DNA of 64,000 bases from Burkholderiales bacterium 67-32 (lineage in GTDB: Bacteria; Pseudomonadota; Gammaproteobacteria; Burkholderiales; Burkholderiaceae_B). Both the position numbers and the translations under genes were made by a program. Below the pieces are notes generated by a model. The model worked only from the letters and a program-made list of their open reading frames with translations. It was not told where the DNA came from and did no database searches. The DNA lies in assembly GCA_001898625.1 (NCBI GenBank), contig MKUP01000033.1, positions 335,764-399,763 of the forward strand. The letters run 5' to 3'. This document shows positions 1 through 8,742 of the stretch, piece after piece (within the stretch, counting starts at the first letter, position 1; every line of letters begins with the position of its first letter).

Positions 1-306
1 GCCCGCGCTGGCCAGCAGGGTATAGCCGTCCGGCGCGGCGCGGGCGACCGCCTCGGCGCCGATATTGCCGTTCGCACCGCCGCGGTTCTCGATGATGACG
101 GGTTGGTGCAGGACCTGAGCCAGCGGCGTGGCGACCAGGCGGGCCACCACGTCGACCGCGCCTCCCGCAGGATTGTTGACCACGATCCGGATGGGACCTG
201 TAGGCCAGGCACCTGCCCAGGCCGGTGTGCCCAGGCCCCAGACCAGCGGCGACAACAACAGGCCCTGCCCCAGCACGCGGCGGGCGCGAACGAACGATGC
301 TTGCAT
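1..306 (-). CDS. Bug/TctC-family periplasmic solute-binding protein, N-terminal part (cut by window edge)
   Basis: Only the first 102 codons lie in the window; the rest is off the left edge. The start is the ATG at 306, preceded by a purine-rich GGGGAAGGAAA. A signal peptide of about 36 residues ends near TPAWA. The mature part shows the family hallmarks: PIRIVVNNPAGGAVD near its start, then VIIENRGGANGNIGAEAVA and APDGYTLL. Bug proteins are periplasmic receptors for carboxylates and other small organic acids, normally feeding a TctAB-type tripartite transporter or acting as orphan sensors. The gene lies 55 bases downstream of the ThDP enzyme gene on the same strand, so it is probably the third gene of an aldehyde dehydrogenase / ThDP enzyme / Bug operon. 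The ligand is unknown. Confidence 0.9.
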   Translation of the reverse strand, partial: MQASFVRARRVLGQGLLLSPLVWGLGTPAWAGAWPTGPIRIVVNNPAGGAVDVVARLVATPLAQVLHQPVIIENRGGANGNIGAEAVARAAPDGYTLLASAG

Positions 307-361
307 TTTCCTTCCCCAGGAACATAGCGGCCGAGGTACCGGGCGGCCACGGCCCGTGTGG

Positions 362-2098
362 CTACCTGGCCAGAACCTGGCCGGTCACGGGCGCCAGCCT
401 GACGTCCACGACCGCCGCCTTGCCGCTGCGTACCGTGGCGAGCGCCTGGCGCAGCGTGGCCTGCAATTGTTCACGGCTGTCGACGCGATACCCGACCGCG
501 CCACCTGTTGCCTCGGCAACCACCGAGAACTGCGTGCCCGCGCCGGCCGCCACCCAATAGGTATCGTTGCGCTGCGCGGGCCCTTCGGGATGGACATAGA
601 CCGTCGACAGCCGCGGCGACTTCCACCCGCCGTTGTTGTAGATGACGGTCAAGTGAGGCGCGCGGTATGCGCCCGCGACCCAGTACGCGCTACTCGGCAC
701 GCCGAACATGAAACAGCCGTCGCCGAGCAGGGTAATGACTTCGGCGTCGGGATTCGCCAGCTTCACGCCGATCGCGGCGTTCGCGCCCCAACCCAGCCCC
801 GCGCCATGATTGCCGTAGTAGCTTCCGGGCCGGTTCATGCGCAGGATCGCCGGGATCATCTGCGACACCGACGGCGCCTCCACCAGCACGATCGACCGCT
901 CATTGACGAGTTCACGCACGGCCCTCGTCAGCTCCACCGGCGTGATGGCGCCGTCGCCGCCCTCCGGGCCGAATGCCGGCGCATGGGTGCGGCGGGCTTC
1001 GGTGATCCAGGCGAGCCGTTCCGCCCGCAGCCGGTCCGCGTCCGTGGCTGGAAGGCCGAGCAATTGCTCGAGCACCTGCCGGCTGTCGGCCTGGTAGCTG
1101 CGCTGGACGGGAAAATGCCAATAGCCCAGGTCGGACTTGAGCGGGTCCAGGTCGACATGGAAGACCTTGGCGCCCTGGGCGGGCGTGACCCGGGACTCGA
1201 TCCAGGGTACGTCGACGTCCATCATCAGGATCAGGTCGGCCTCGGCAATCAGGGTATTTCGCTGGTAGCCGAGATGGTGCGGATGGTCGCCCGGGAAATT
1301 CAGGTAGTGCGGCCCCAGTTCGCATACGCCGATGCCAAATCGCTCGGACAACTCCACCAGCCGCTGCACGCTTTCCTGCTGGTACCCCAGATACGTGGTC
1401 ACGACCAGCGGTCGCCTCGCCTGCGCCAACGCACGATGCAACTCGAGCAGGTCATCTGGCGCCAATCCCGCGAACTTCGAGACCGCCCAATTCTCGGCCG
1501 CGTCTTCCGGCAGCGACACCCTGGCTTCCCACGTCTCGCGCGCGCCTGTCAGATACACCGGTCCCTGAGGCATGGAGCACGCCAGTTGGTGGGCGCGGCG
1601 CACCACCTTGTCGGTCATCTCGGCACTGCGCAGCTCGTAGCACCACTTCATGTACTGATCGACGATACCGGCCTGGCGCGGCGCATCCTGCGTGTAATGG
1701 ATGTATTCGTTGCGGTGGCCCACGGTGCCCGCATGGGTGGAAACGGGGGACAGGCCGGCTACCACGATCGCGGGCACCCGGCCCCTGGCCGCGTTGTGCA
1801 CGCTCGCGCCCAGGTTCTGGGTGCCGACGTCGACGTGCACCAGCACCAGTTGCGGCCGGCGCGTCACCATGGCATAGCCGTGGGCTGCGCTGAGCGTGGT
1901 CATCTCGTGCGGACAAACGATGATCCGCGGCATGGGGCGGCCTTCCTGCTCCAACCTGGCGAAGGCGTCGATGAACGCCGGATGGTCGCTGCCCAGGTTG
2001 GTGAACAGGTATTCGACACCCAGGCTGGCACAGGCGCGCAGCAACTGCTCGGCGGCGGAGGGAAGATGATCGTCGGTCAAGGTGGGCTCCATGTTCAC
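362..2098 (-). CDS. Thiamine-diphosphate-dependent enzyme (acetolactate synthase/benzoylformate decarboxylase-like)
   Basis: This 578-residue protein has the three-domain layout of the pyruvate-oxidase/decarboxylase superfamily. The N-terminal pyrimidine-binding domain holds the catalytic glutamate (E65, in CPHEMTTLSAAHGYA). A central domain follows. The C-terminal ThDP/Mg domain carries GDG at about 459-461 and the NN pair about 27 residues later (VIYNNGGWKSPR). Family members decarboxylate 2-oxo acids or condense the resulting acyl group. The gene overlaps the upstream aldehyde dehydrogenase gene by four bases (ATGA), which indicates coupled translation. A reasonable inference is that a 2-oxo acid is decarboxylated to an aldehyde that the dehydrogenase then oxidises. 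It is not a clear IlvB: there is no small-subunit gene and the context is catabolic. Substrate unknown. Confidence 0.85.
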   Translation of the reverse strand: MNMEPTLTDDHLPSAAEQLLRACASLGVEYLFTNLGSDHPAFIDAFARLEQEGRPMPRIIVCPHEMTTLSAAHGYAMVTRRPQLVLVHVDVGTQNLGASVHNAARGRVPAIVVAGLSPVSTHAGTVGHRNEYIHYTQDAPRQAGIVDQYMKWCYELRSAEMTDKVVRRAHQLACSMPQGPVYLTGARETWEARVSLPEDAAENWAVSKFAGLAPDDLLELHRALAQARRPLVVTTYLGYQQESVQRLVELSERFGIGVCELGPHYLNFPGDHPHHLGYQRNTLIAEADLILMMDVDVPWIESRVTPAQGAKVFHVDLDPLKSDLGYWHFPVQRSYQADSRQVLEQLLGLPATDADRLRAERLAWITEARRTHAPAFGPEGGDGAITPVELTRAVRELVNERSIVLVEAPSVSQMIPAILRMNRPGSYYGNHGAGLGWGANAAIGVKLANPDAEVITLLGDGCFMFGVPSSAYWVAGAYRAPHLTVIYNNGGWKSPRLSTVYVHPEGPAQRNDTYWVAAGAGTQFSVVAEATGGAVGYRVDSREQLQATLRQALATVRSGKAAVVDVRLAPVTGQVLAR

Positions 2099-3579
2099 GC
2101 GAGACTCCCCTGCGGACCGGTAATGGTGTGATAGCCCCGGAACGACAGCACCCCTTCGAAGCCGAGATTGCGACCGACGCCGCTCTGCTTGAAGCCACCG
2201 AACGGTCCGCGGTCATCCTGGCCCAGCGGCCCGTGCGTATTGATATAGGTGTAGCCGGCGTCGAACTGCCGGGCGAGCCGCCACGCACGCGCCATGTCGC
2301 GGGTCCATACCGACGAGCACAGGCCAAAGCGCGTGTCGTTCGCCATCGCCATGCCCTGCGCTTCGCCATCGATCGGAATGATGGGTAGGGCCGGTCCGAA
2401 TTGCTCTTCGCGCACGATGTCCAGGTGTGGCGCGGGATCGAGCACCAGCGCGGGCTTCTGGAAGAAGCCCGCGCGATAGAGCGCCTCGTCGGGCACCGTA
2501 CCGCATTCCCGGACCTCGGCGCCCGCGGCACGGGCCTGTGCCAGCATGTCTGTGACGACCTTCAACTGGCGGCGATTGTTCACCGGGCCCATGGTGGTTT
2601 CCGGCAGCAGGCCGTCGCCAACCACCTGGGCCGCGGCCATGGCCGACAGGCCGTCCACCACTTCGTCGTAACGCGAACGATGCACGTACAGCCGCTTGAG
2701 CGCCATGCAGATCTGGCCCGAGGTCATGAACGCGCCCAAATACATGCGCTGGAAGGCAGCCTGGTCCAGCACGGCATCCTCCAGCACCAGGGCCGCATCG
2801 TTGCCGCCCAGTTCCAGGGTGACCGGCACCAGTTGCTCGGCGGCCATCTTCATCACATGCCGGCCCACCGGAATGCTGCCGGTGAAGTTGATCATGCGGA
2901 CCGCCGGGTGCGTCAGCATCGCGTCGCCGATCTCGGACGACGAACCGGTGATCAGGTTGACCACGCCGGGCGGCAGGGCCTCGGCGATGCGGGCCACGGT
3001 CATGGCCGGCGCCATCGACGAGTTCTCGGGAAGCTTGATGACGACGGTATTGCCCGCCAGCAGCGCCTGCGGCAGCTTCGCCCCGAGGATGGACAGCGGC
3101 CAGTTCCAGGGCACGACCAGCAGTGCGACCCCGCGCGGCTGGTGCCCCACCACCGTATCGAACGGCGGGCCCTTCATGACGTCCTGCGTGTCAAGCCGCT
3201 GCGCATACGAAGCCACTTGCACGAAACGGCCACCCAGCCGGCCCATCTCGATGCGCGACTCCTTCAGCACCTTGCCGTGCTCCCGCGTGAACAGCCGGAT
3301 GCGCGCCTCGAAATCGGCCTCGTCCGAGGTCAGGTGTACGGCGATGCGCTGCAGGTATTCGGCGCGTTCGGCGCACGACAGATCACGCCAGGCGGGGAAC
3401 GCCCGCTGCGCGGCATCGAAGGCCGCCTCCACGTCGGCGGCACCGGCCCGGGCCGCATGGCCGACCAGTTCGCCGGGCCGGGCGGGGTTATACAGGGGGT
3501 ACGTCCTGCCATCGGCCGCAGGCCGGCGCTGCCCGTCGATAAACAGCTGCGATGCGCCGAGCGGATGAGCATGGTCCAT
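2095..3579 (-). CDS. NAD(P)-dependent aldehyde dehydrogenase
   Basis: The 494-residue product is a full-length aldehyde dehydrogenase. It shows the cofactor-side motif VVPWNWPLSILGAKLPQAL, the general-base glutamate in TLELGGNDA and the catalytic cysteine (C291) in TSGQICMALKR. The family oxidises aldehydes to carboxylic acids with NAD or NADP; this one resembles the benzaldehyde/vanillin-type branch in the GQICM motif, but the substrate cannot be fixed. It is the first gene of a leftward operon with the ThDP enzyme (ATGA overlap) and a Bug receptor. The divergent neighbour is an IclR-type regulator, the usual arrangement for local control of a catabolic operon. The ATG at 3579 has GGAGA a few bases upstream (CGAGGAGACCCAG). 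Confidence 0.9.
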   Translation of the reverse strand: MDHAHPLGASQLFIDGQRRPAADGRTYPLYNPARPGELVGHAARAGAADVEAAFDAAQRAFPAWRDLSCAERAEYLQRIAVHLTSDEADFEARIRLFTREHGKVLKESRIEMGRLGGRFVQVASYAQRLDTQDVMKGPPFDTVVGHQPRGVALLVVPWNWPLSILGAKLPQALLAGNTVVIKLPENSSMAPAMTVARIAEALPPGVVNLITGSSSEIGDAMLTHPAVRMINFTGSIPVGRHVMKMAAEQLVPVTLELGGNDAALVLEDAVLDQAAFQRMYLGAFMTSGQICMALKRLYVHRSRYDEVVDGLSAMAAAQVVGDGLLPETTMGPVNNRRQLKVVTDMLAQARAAGAEVRECGTVPDEALYRAGFFQKPALVLDPAPHLDIVREEQFGPALPIIPIDGEAQGMAMANDTRFGLCSSVWTRDMARAWRLARQFDAGYTYINTHGPLGQDDRGPFGGFKQSGVGRNLGFEGVLSFRGYHTITGPQGSLA

Positions 3580-3647
3580 CTGGGTCTCCTCGCGGCATCT
3601 TCACGTGGTGCCGCTTGCGGGACGCAGTGTAGGAGTGCAATGGAAGA

Positions 3648-3660
3648 TTGTTCTATACAA
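3648..3660. promoter_or_regulatory. Candidate IclR operator between divergent ALDH and iclR-type genes
   Basis: The 189-base divergent intergenic region contains the inverted repeat TTGT-TCTAT-ACAA. IclR-family regulators commonly bind short dyads of this size in the region shared with their target operon. Only the dyad and its position are seen; binding is inference. Confidence 0.35.
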
Positions 3661-3768
3661 CGCCACGCCCGGGAACACCCTAGGCGCGTCTGCGCCGCGG
3701 ATCCGCTTTTGCGTACTATTCGTCTGACCGCACCGACACCGCCGCGCGCCCGCGCAGGAACTCCGCCC

Positions 3769-4596
3769 ATGCCCAGCAGCAAACGCCCCGCTCCCGCCGC
3801 CACGAAAACCGCCGCGCCGGATCGGCGCAGCAAGGTACAGTCGGCCGGCATGGGCATGTCCATACTGAAAACTCTGGCCGGCATGGGCGGCGCAGCCTCG
3901 CTGACCGCGCTGGCCGCCCGGGTGGGCGAGAACCCGTCCAAGGTGCACCGCTATCTGGCCAGCCTGGTGGAGGCTGACCTGGTCGTGCAGGACACCGCCA
4001 GTTCACACTACGTGCTGGGCCCGGAATCGCTGGCCATCGGACTGGCCGCGATGCGGCAGTCCGACCCCCTGACCCTGGCGGCGGCCGAGCTGGTGCAACT
4101 GGGCGAATCCCGCAACCTGTCCTGCTTCGTATCGGTGCTCGGCAACTGCGGCCCTACCATCGTGCGCTGGAGCGAACCGACGCAACCGGTCGCCGTGAAC
4201 GTACGGATCGGCTCGGTGATGCCGGTCTTGTGGTCGGCCACCGGCCGCGCATTCGGCGCGTTCTCGCGGTCGACCGTGCAACTCGAGGCGCTGATCGCAA
4301 ACGAACTGGAGGCCGCCACGCCCCGGCAGCGCGCACTGTTCCCCGACCGCCGCGCCGCGGATCACTTGTTCGAAGAAATCCGCGCGCAGGGCTGCGCACC
4401 GGTAAGCGACCTGTACCTGAACGGCATCAGTGCGGTCGCCGCGCCAGTGCGCAATGCCGACGGCGGAGTCCCCGTGGTGATCACCGCGCTGGGCCCGTCC
4501 GGCGCGTTCGACCCCTCGCCCGGCGGCGAGATCGCCGGAGCGGTACGGCAGGCAGCGGCCGCGGTCAGCCAGCGGCTCGGCCATGGGGGATGGTGA
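3769..4596 (+). CDS. IclR-family transcriptional regulator
   Basis: The 275-residue protein has an N-terminal winged helix (about residues 30-85; SLTALAARVGENPSKVHRYL is the recognition region) and a C-terminal effector-binding domain ending in VRQAAAAVSQRL. IclR proteins sense small aromatic or carboxylic acids and usually act on an adjacent catabolic operon. The gene is divergent from the aldehyde dehydrogenase / ThDP enzyme / Bug operon and lies 84 bases upstream of the P450 gene in the same direction, so either or both could be targets. The open frame runs further upstream, but the ATG at 3769 gives a standard-length family protein; an alternative ATG lies about 27 codons downstream (MGMSILKTL). 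Confidence 0.85.
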   Translation: MPSSKRPAPAATKTAAPDRRSKVQSAGMGMSILKTLAGMGGAASLTALAARVGENPSKVHRYLASLVEADLVVQDTASSHYVLGPESLAIGLAAMRQSDPLTLAAAELVQLGESRNLSCFVSVLGNCGPTIVRWSEPTQPVAVNVRIGSVMPVLWSATGRAFGAFSRSTVQLEALIANELEAATPRQRALFPDRRAADHLFEEIRAQGCAPVSDLYLNGISAVAAPVRNADGGVPVVITALGPSGAFDPSPGGEIAGAVRQAAAAVSQRLGHGGW

Positions 4597-4612
4597 TTCT
4601 CCCGATTTAATT

Positions 4613-4640
4613 TTACGCATTGCGTATAATAATTACGCAA
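4613..4640 (+). promoter_or_regulatory. P450 promoter with overlapping palindromic/direct-repeat operator
   Basis: The half-site TTACGCA occurs at 4613-4619 and again at 4633-4639, exactly 20 bp (two helical turns) apart. Between them is an inverted copy, giving a perfect TACGCA-T-TGCGTA palindrome at 4614-4626. A consensus -10 box TATAAT (4625-4630) overlaps the array. It lies 41-68 bases upstream of the P450 start codon. The structure is seen directly; that it represses or activates the P450 gene, and which regulator binds it, is inference (the adjacent IclR protein is the first candidate). Confidence 0.6.
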
Positions 4641-4680
4641 ATGGACCCCTCCACCGGGATCCGGCAACAGGAGACACGCC

Positions 4681-7023
4681 ATGTCCGCATCCCCGCCCCG
4701 GGCCGGAGGCTGCCCGATCCACCACGACGCCGCGCCCGCCGGCGTCGGGCCCACCGGCTGCCCCGTCAGCACGGGCGCCGCCGGCTTCGATCCGTTCGAA
4801 GACGGCTACCAGCAGGATCCGCCGGAATACGTGCGCTGGGCGCGCGAGCAGGAACCCATTTTCTACAGCCCCCGGCTGGGCTACTGGGTGGTCACGCGCT
4901 ACGAGGCCATCAAAGCCATCTTCCGCGACAACCTGACCTTCAGTCCTTCGATCGCGCTGGAGAAGATCACGCCCACGGGGCCCGAGGCCAACGCCGTGCT
5001 CGAGCAGTACGGCTACGCGATGAACCGCACCCTGGTCAACGAGGACGAGCCGGCGCACATGCCGCGCCGACGTGTCCTGATGGAGCCCTTCACGCCCGAA
5101 CACCTGAAGCATCACGAGCCCATGGTGCGGCGGCTGGCGCGCGAATACGTGGACCGCTTCGTCGACGACGGCCGCGCCGACCTGGTCGACCAGATGCTGT
5201 GGGAAGTGCCGCTGACCGTGGCGCTGCATTTCCTGGGCGTGCCCGAGGAAGACATGGACACGCTGCGGCGATATTCCATCGCCCACACCGTCAACACCTG
5301 GGGGCGCCCCAAGCCCGAGGAACAGGTGGCGGTGGCCCATGCCGTCGGCAACTTCTGGCAATACGCCGGCAAGGTGCTGGAAAAGATGCGCCAGGCCCCG
5401 GACCAGCCCGGCTGGATGCGCTACGGCATCCGCAAGCAGCAGGAGCACCCGGAGGTCGTGACCGACTCCTACCTGCACTCGATGATGATGGCCGGCATCG
5501 TCGCCGCCCACGAAACCACCGCCAACGCCACGGCCAATGCGATCAAGCTGCTGTTGCAGCATCCCGACGCCTGGCGCGAGATCTGCGAGGACCCGGGCCT
5601 GATCCCCAGCGCGGTCGAGGAATGCCTGCGCCACAACGGCTCGGTGGCGGCCTGGCGCCGCCTGGTCACCCGCGATACGCGGATCGAGGGCGTGGACATC
5701 CCCGCCGGATCGAAGCTGCTGATCGTGACCTCGTCGGCCAACCACGACGACCGCCACTTCGCCGACGCCGACTTCTTCGACATCCGCCGCGAGAACGCCA
5801 GCGACCACCTGACCTTCGGCTATGGCTCGCACCAGTGCATGGGCAAGAACCTGGCCCGCATGGAAATGCAGATCTTCCTGCAGGAACTGACGCGCCGCCT
5901 GCCCCACATGCGCCTGGCCGACCAGCGCTTCTCCTATGTGCCCAATACCTCGTTCCGCGGGCCGGAGCACCTGTGGGTGGAATGGGACCCGGCACGGAAC
6001 CCCGAGCGCCAGGATGCCGCGCTGCTGCAAGTCCAGCCGCCGGTGCGCATAGGCGAACCCTCGCGCCACGCCATCGCGCGCGGCGTGGTGGTGGAAAGCG
6101 CCACGCCGGTGGCCGACGGCATCGTCAAGCTGCGCCTGGTGGCGCCCGACGGCCGCGCGCTGCCGCGCTGGGCCCCCGGCTCGCACATCGACGTCGAGTG
6201 CGGCGAACCCGAACGCTCGCGCCAATACTCGCTGTGCGGAGACCCCGCCGACGCGGGCGCGCTGGAGATCGCCGTCCTGCATGAACCGGAGGGACGTGGC
6301 GGATCATCGTGGATACACGGCAACGTGCGCGTGGGCGACAAGCTGCGCATACGCGGCCCGCGCAACCACTTCCGCCTGGACGAGACGGCGGAGAAACTGA
6401 TCCTGGTCGCCGGCGGCATCGGCATCACGCCCATCGCCGCCATGGCCCGCCGCGCCCGCGAACTGGGCATGGACTACGAGCTGCACTACAGCGGCCGCCG
6501 CCGCGCCACCATGGCCTTCCTGGACGAACTGGCCGCCCTGCACGGCAGTCGGCTGCACGTGTACGTCTCGGAAGAAGGCCGGCGCAACGACCTGGCCGCG
6601 CTGCTGGGCCAGCCGCGGACAGGCTGGAAGATCTGCGCCTGTGGTCCCAAGCGCATGCTCGAGGCCCTGGAAGCGCACTGCGCGGCCTGGCCGGACGACG
6701 CGCTGCGCATCGAGCACTTCGAGTCCAATCTTGCCCAGCTCGACCCGGCCAGGGAACACGCCTTCGAAGTGGAACTGAAGGATTCCGGCATCACCGTGAC
6801 GGTCCCGGCGGATCGTACCGTGCTGGCCTCGCTGCGCGCCGCCAACATCGACGTGCCCAGCGACTGCGAGGAAGGCCTGTGCGGCTCGTGCGAGGTGCGC
6901 GTGCTGGCCGGTCAGGTCGACCATCGCGACATGGTGCTGACCAAGGCCGAGCGCGATGCGAACGACCGGATGATGACCTGCTGTTCGCGGGCGTGCGCCG
7001 GGAAGCTGGTGCTGGAGCTGTAG
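4681..7023 (+). CDS. Self-sufficient cytochrome P450 (CYP116B-type P450-reductase-ferredoxin fusion)
   Basis: One 780-residue chain carries the whole electron path. Residues about 1-440 are the P450: I-helix AGIVAAHETTAN (271-282), K-helix ECLR, and heme-binding FGYGSHQCMG with axial C386. Residues about 455-680 are a phthalate-dioxygenase-reductase module with the FMN motif RQYS (514-517), the NADH motif GGIGITP (578-584) and CACGP (652-656). The C-terminus is a plant-type [2Fe-2S] ferredoxin with C729, C734, C737 and C767. The order and length match P450RhF/CYP116B enzymes, which take electrons from NAD(P)H and hydroxylate or dealkylate substrates without partner proteins. The ATG at 4681 follows AGGAGACACGCC. 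The promoter carries a repeated TTACGCA operator. Natural substrate unknown. Confidence 0.95.
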   Translation: MSASPPRAGGCPIHHDAAPAGVGPTGCPVSTGAAGFDPFEDGYQQDPPEYVRWAREQEPIFYSPRLGYWVVTRYEAIKAIFRDNLTFSPSIALEKITPTGPEANAVLEQYGYAMNRTLVNEDEPAHMPRRRVLMEPFTPEHLKHHEPMVRRLAREYVDRFVDDGRADLVDQMLWEVPLTVALHFLGVPEEDMDTLRRYSIAHTVNTWGRPKPEEQVAVAHAVGNFWQYAGKVLEKMRQAPDQPGWMRYGIRKQQEHPEVVTDSYLHSMMMAGIVAAHETTANATANAIKLLLQHPDAWREICEDPGLIPSAVEECLRHNGSVAAWRRLVTRDTRIEGVDIPAGSKLLIVTSSANHDDRHFADADFFDIRRENASDHLTFGYGSHQCMGKNLARMEMQIFLQELTRRLPHMRLADQRFSYVPNTSFRGPEHLWVEWDPARNPERQDAALLQVQPPVRIGEPSRHAIARGVVVESATPVADGIVKLRLVAPDGRALPRWAPGSHIDVECGEPERSRQYSLCGDPADAGALEIAVLHEPEGRGGSSWIHGNVRVGDKLRIRGPRNHFRLDETAEKLILVAGGIGITPIAAMARRARELGMDYELHYSGRRRATMAFLDELAALHGSRLHVYVSEEGRRNDLAALLGQPRTGWKICACGPKRMLEALEAHCAAWPDDALRIEHFESNLAQLDPAREHAFEVELKDSGITVTVPADRTVLASLRAANIDVPSDCEEGLCGSCEVRVLAGQVDHRDMVLTKAERDANDRMMTCCSRACAGKLVLEL

Positions 7024-7083
7024 CGCGCCTCTCGGGCGGGATGCGGTACCATCGGCCCACCCTGTCCCGCTCCGTCCCGCACC

Positions 7084-7554
7084 GTGTTCCACGTCATCCT
7101 CGTCCACCCCGAAATCCCGCCCAACACCGGCAACGCCATCCGGCTCGCCGCCAATACCGGCGTGCAGTTGCACCTGGTGCGCCCGCTGGGCTTCGAGCTC
7201 GAGGACGCCAAGCTGCGGCGCGCCGGGCTGGACTATCACGAATGGGCCTCGGTCCGGGTGCATGACGATTTCGCCTCCGCCATCGCCGCCACCGGCGCGG
7301 CGGCGGACCGTGTGTTCGCCTTCACGACGCGCGGGTCCCGGCTGTTCGGCACGGTCCGTTTCCAGCCCGGCGACGCCTTCGTGTTCGGCAGCGAGACGGC
7401 GGGACTGCCCGCCGCCATCCACGACGGCTTTCCCGAGGAACAGCGGCTGCGCCTACCGATGCGGCCGGGCCAGCGCAGCCTGAACCTGTCCAACTCCGTG
7501 GCGGTGACGGTATTCGAGGCCTGGCGGCAGTCGGACTACAAAGGCGGCCTGTAA
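7084..7554 (+). CDS. trmL: tRNA (cytidine/uridine-34 2'-O)-methyltransferase TrmL
   Basis: This 156-residue SPOUT methyltransferase starts [21 protein letters not shown] and contains the knot motifs FGSETAGLP and [19 protein letters not shown], which are typical of TrmL (YibK). TrmL uses S-adenosylmethionine to 2'-O-methylate the wobble base of tRNA-Leu isoacceptors in the cytoplasm. The length matches the E. coli protein. The start is a GTG at 7084, because the conserved N-terminus begins there. It lies 60 bases after the P450 gene with no clear terminator between, and 23 bases before the MetE-like gene; this looks like neighbourhood rather than shared function. Confidence 0.93.
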   Translation: MFHVILVHPEIPPNTGNAIRLAANTGVQLHLVRPLGFELEDAKLRRAGLDYHEWASVRVHDDFASAIAATGAAADRVFAFTTRGSRLFGTVRFQPGDAFVFGSETAGLPAAIHDGFPEEQRLRLPMRPGQRSLNLSNSVAVTVFEAWRQSDYKGGL

Positions 7555-7577
7555 GATACGAAAAAAGGAGGAACGCG

Positions 7578-8702
7578 ATGCCCATTCTGACCACCCACGT
7601 CGGCAGTCTTCCCCGCGGCGACGAACTGGCGCAGCTGCTGCTTGCGCGCGACCACGGCCAGGAGGTCGACCCCGGCCAGTTCGAGCGGACCGTACAGGCG
7701 GCCATCGACGGCGCGGTACAGAAGCAGGTCCGGGCCGGCGTCGACATCATGAGCGACGGCGAGCTCGGCAAGGTCGGCTATGCCACCTACATCACCGAAC
7801 GGCTGGAAGGCTTCGGCGGCCACATCGACCGGCAGCCCGCCAAGGACCTGGCCGACTTCCCCGACCTGCGCAAGAAGCTGGCCGCGATCATGGGGTCCCA
7901 GGAATTCGTGCGCGCCGCCTGCGTCGGCCCGGTGAAGCTGCGCACCATGGAGCCCTGCCATGCCGACATCCGCCGCTTCAAGTCGGCCGTCGAGCGCCAC
8001 GGCCAAGGCCGCCGGGCCTTCATGAACGCCGCCTCGCCGGGGCTGGTGACCGCGTTCCAGCCCAACAAGCACTACCCGACGCACGAGGCCTACCTGGCGG
8101 ACCTGGTCGAGGCCATGCGCCCCGAATACGAGGCCATCGTGGCGGCGGGCTTCGACCTGCAACTGGACTGCCCGGACCTGGCCATGGCCGCGCACACCGG
8201 CTACCAGAACCTGAGCGAGACCGAGTTCGTCCAGCGGGCGTGGCAGAACGTCGAGGCCTTGAACGCCGCCACGAGCAACATCCCGCCCGAGAAGCTGCGC
8301 ATGCACATCTGCTGGGGCAACTACGAGGGCCCCCACCACTGCGACATCGCGCTGGAAAAGGTCATCGACCTGATCCTGGCCGCCCGGCCGGCCACCATCC
8401 TGTTCGAAGCGGCCAACCCGCGCCACGAGCACGAATGGGAGATCTGGCGCGCGGCCAGGCCCGAGAACAAGATCCTGGCCCCCGGGCTGATCGACAGTTG
8501 CTCGAACTACGTCGAGCACCCGGAACTGATCCGCCAGCGGCTGGAACGCTACGTCTCGTTCATGGGCGAAGACCGGGTGGTGGCGAGCACCGACTGCGGC
8601 TTCGGCACCTTCGCGAACTACGGCAAGATCGATCCGGCCGTGACCTGGATGAAACTGTCGGCGCTGCGCGACGGCGCCGACCGGGCCAGCGCGGCACGAT
8701 AG
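7578..8702 (+). CDS. Cobalamin-independent methionine synthase (MetE) C-terminal-like methyltransferase
   Basis: The 374-residue protein is the single-domain form of the MetE catalytic barrel. It starts ILTTHVGSLPRG and retains the zinc-type ligands: His and Cys in HICWGNYEGPHHCD, a glutamate in FEAANPRHEHEW and the late cysteine in STDCGFGTF. Short MetE-like proteins transfer methyl or alkyl groups to or from thiols, and include epoxyalkane:CoM transferase relatives; the exact donor and acceptor cannot be inferred. Full MetE is about twice as long, so it need not be a methionine synthase. The ATG has a strong AAAGGAGG Shine-Dalgarno eight bases upstream. It converges on the aldehyde dehydrogenase gene, with a GC hairpin in the 40-base gap. 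Confidence 0.82.
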   Translation: MPILTTHVGSLPRGDELAQLLLARDHGQEVDPGQFERTVQAAIDGAVQKQVRAGVDIMSDGELGKVGYATYITERLEGFGGHIDRQPAKDLADFPDLRKKLAAIMGSQEFVRAACVGPVKLRTMEPCHADIRRFKSAVERHGQGRRAFMNAASPGLVTAFQPNKHYPTHEAYLADLVEAMRPEYEAIVAAGFDLQLDCPDLAMAAHTGYQNLSETEFVQRAWQNVEALNAATSNIPPEKLRMHICWGNYEGPHHCDIALEKVIDLILAARPATILFEAANPRHEHEWEIWRAARPENKILAPGLIDSCSNYVEHPELIRQRLERYVSFMGEDRVVASTDCGFGTFANYGKIDPAVTWMKLSALRDGADRASAAR

Positions 8703-8717
8703 GCGGATACGGAAGGA

Positions 8718-8739
8718 GCGGCCCGCGCCCGCGGGCCGC
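8718..8739. terminator. GC-rich hairpin between convergent genes
   Basis: GCGGCCCGCG at 8718-8727 is followed two bases later by its exact complement CGCGGGCCGC (8730-8739). It fills the short gap between two converging genes, so it probably stops transcription from both sides. There is no T-tract, so it is not a textbook intrinsic terminator. Confidence 0.55.
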
Positions 8740-8742
8740 CGC

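Noticed and set aside
128-2131. Very long plus-strand open frame opposite the ThDP enzyme
   Set aside because: It is the shadow of a well-supported enzyme on the other strand. Its composition (Arg, Gly, His, Gln) is typical of antisense frames in high-GC DNA.
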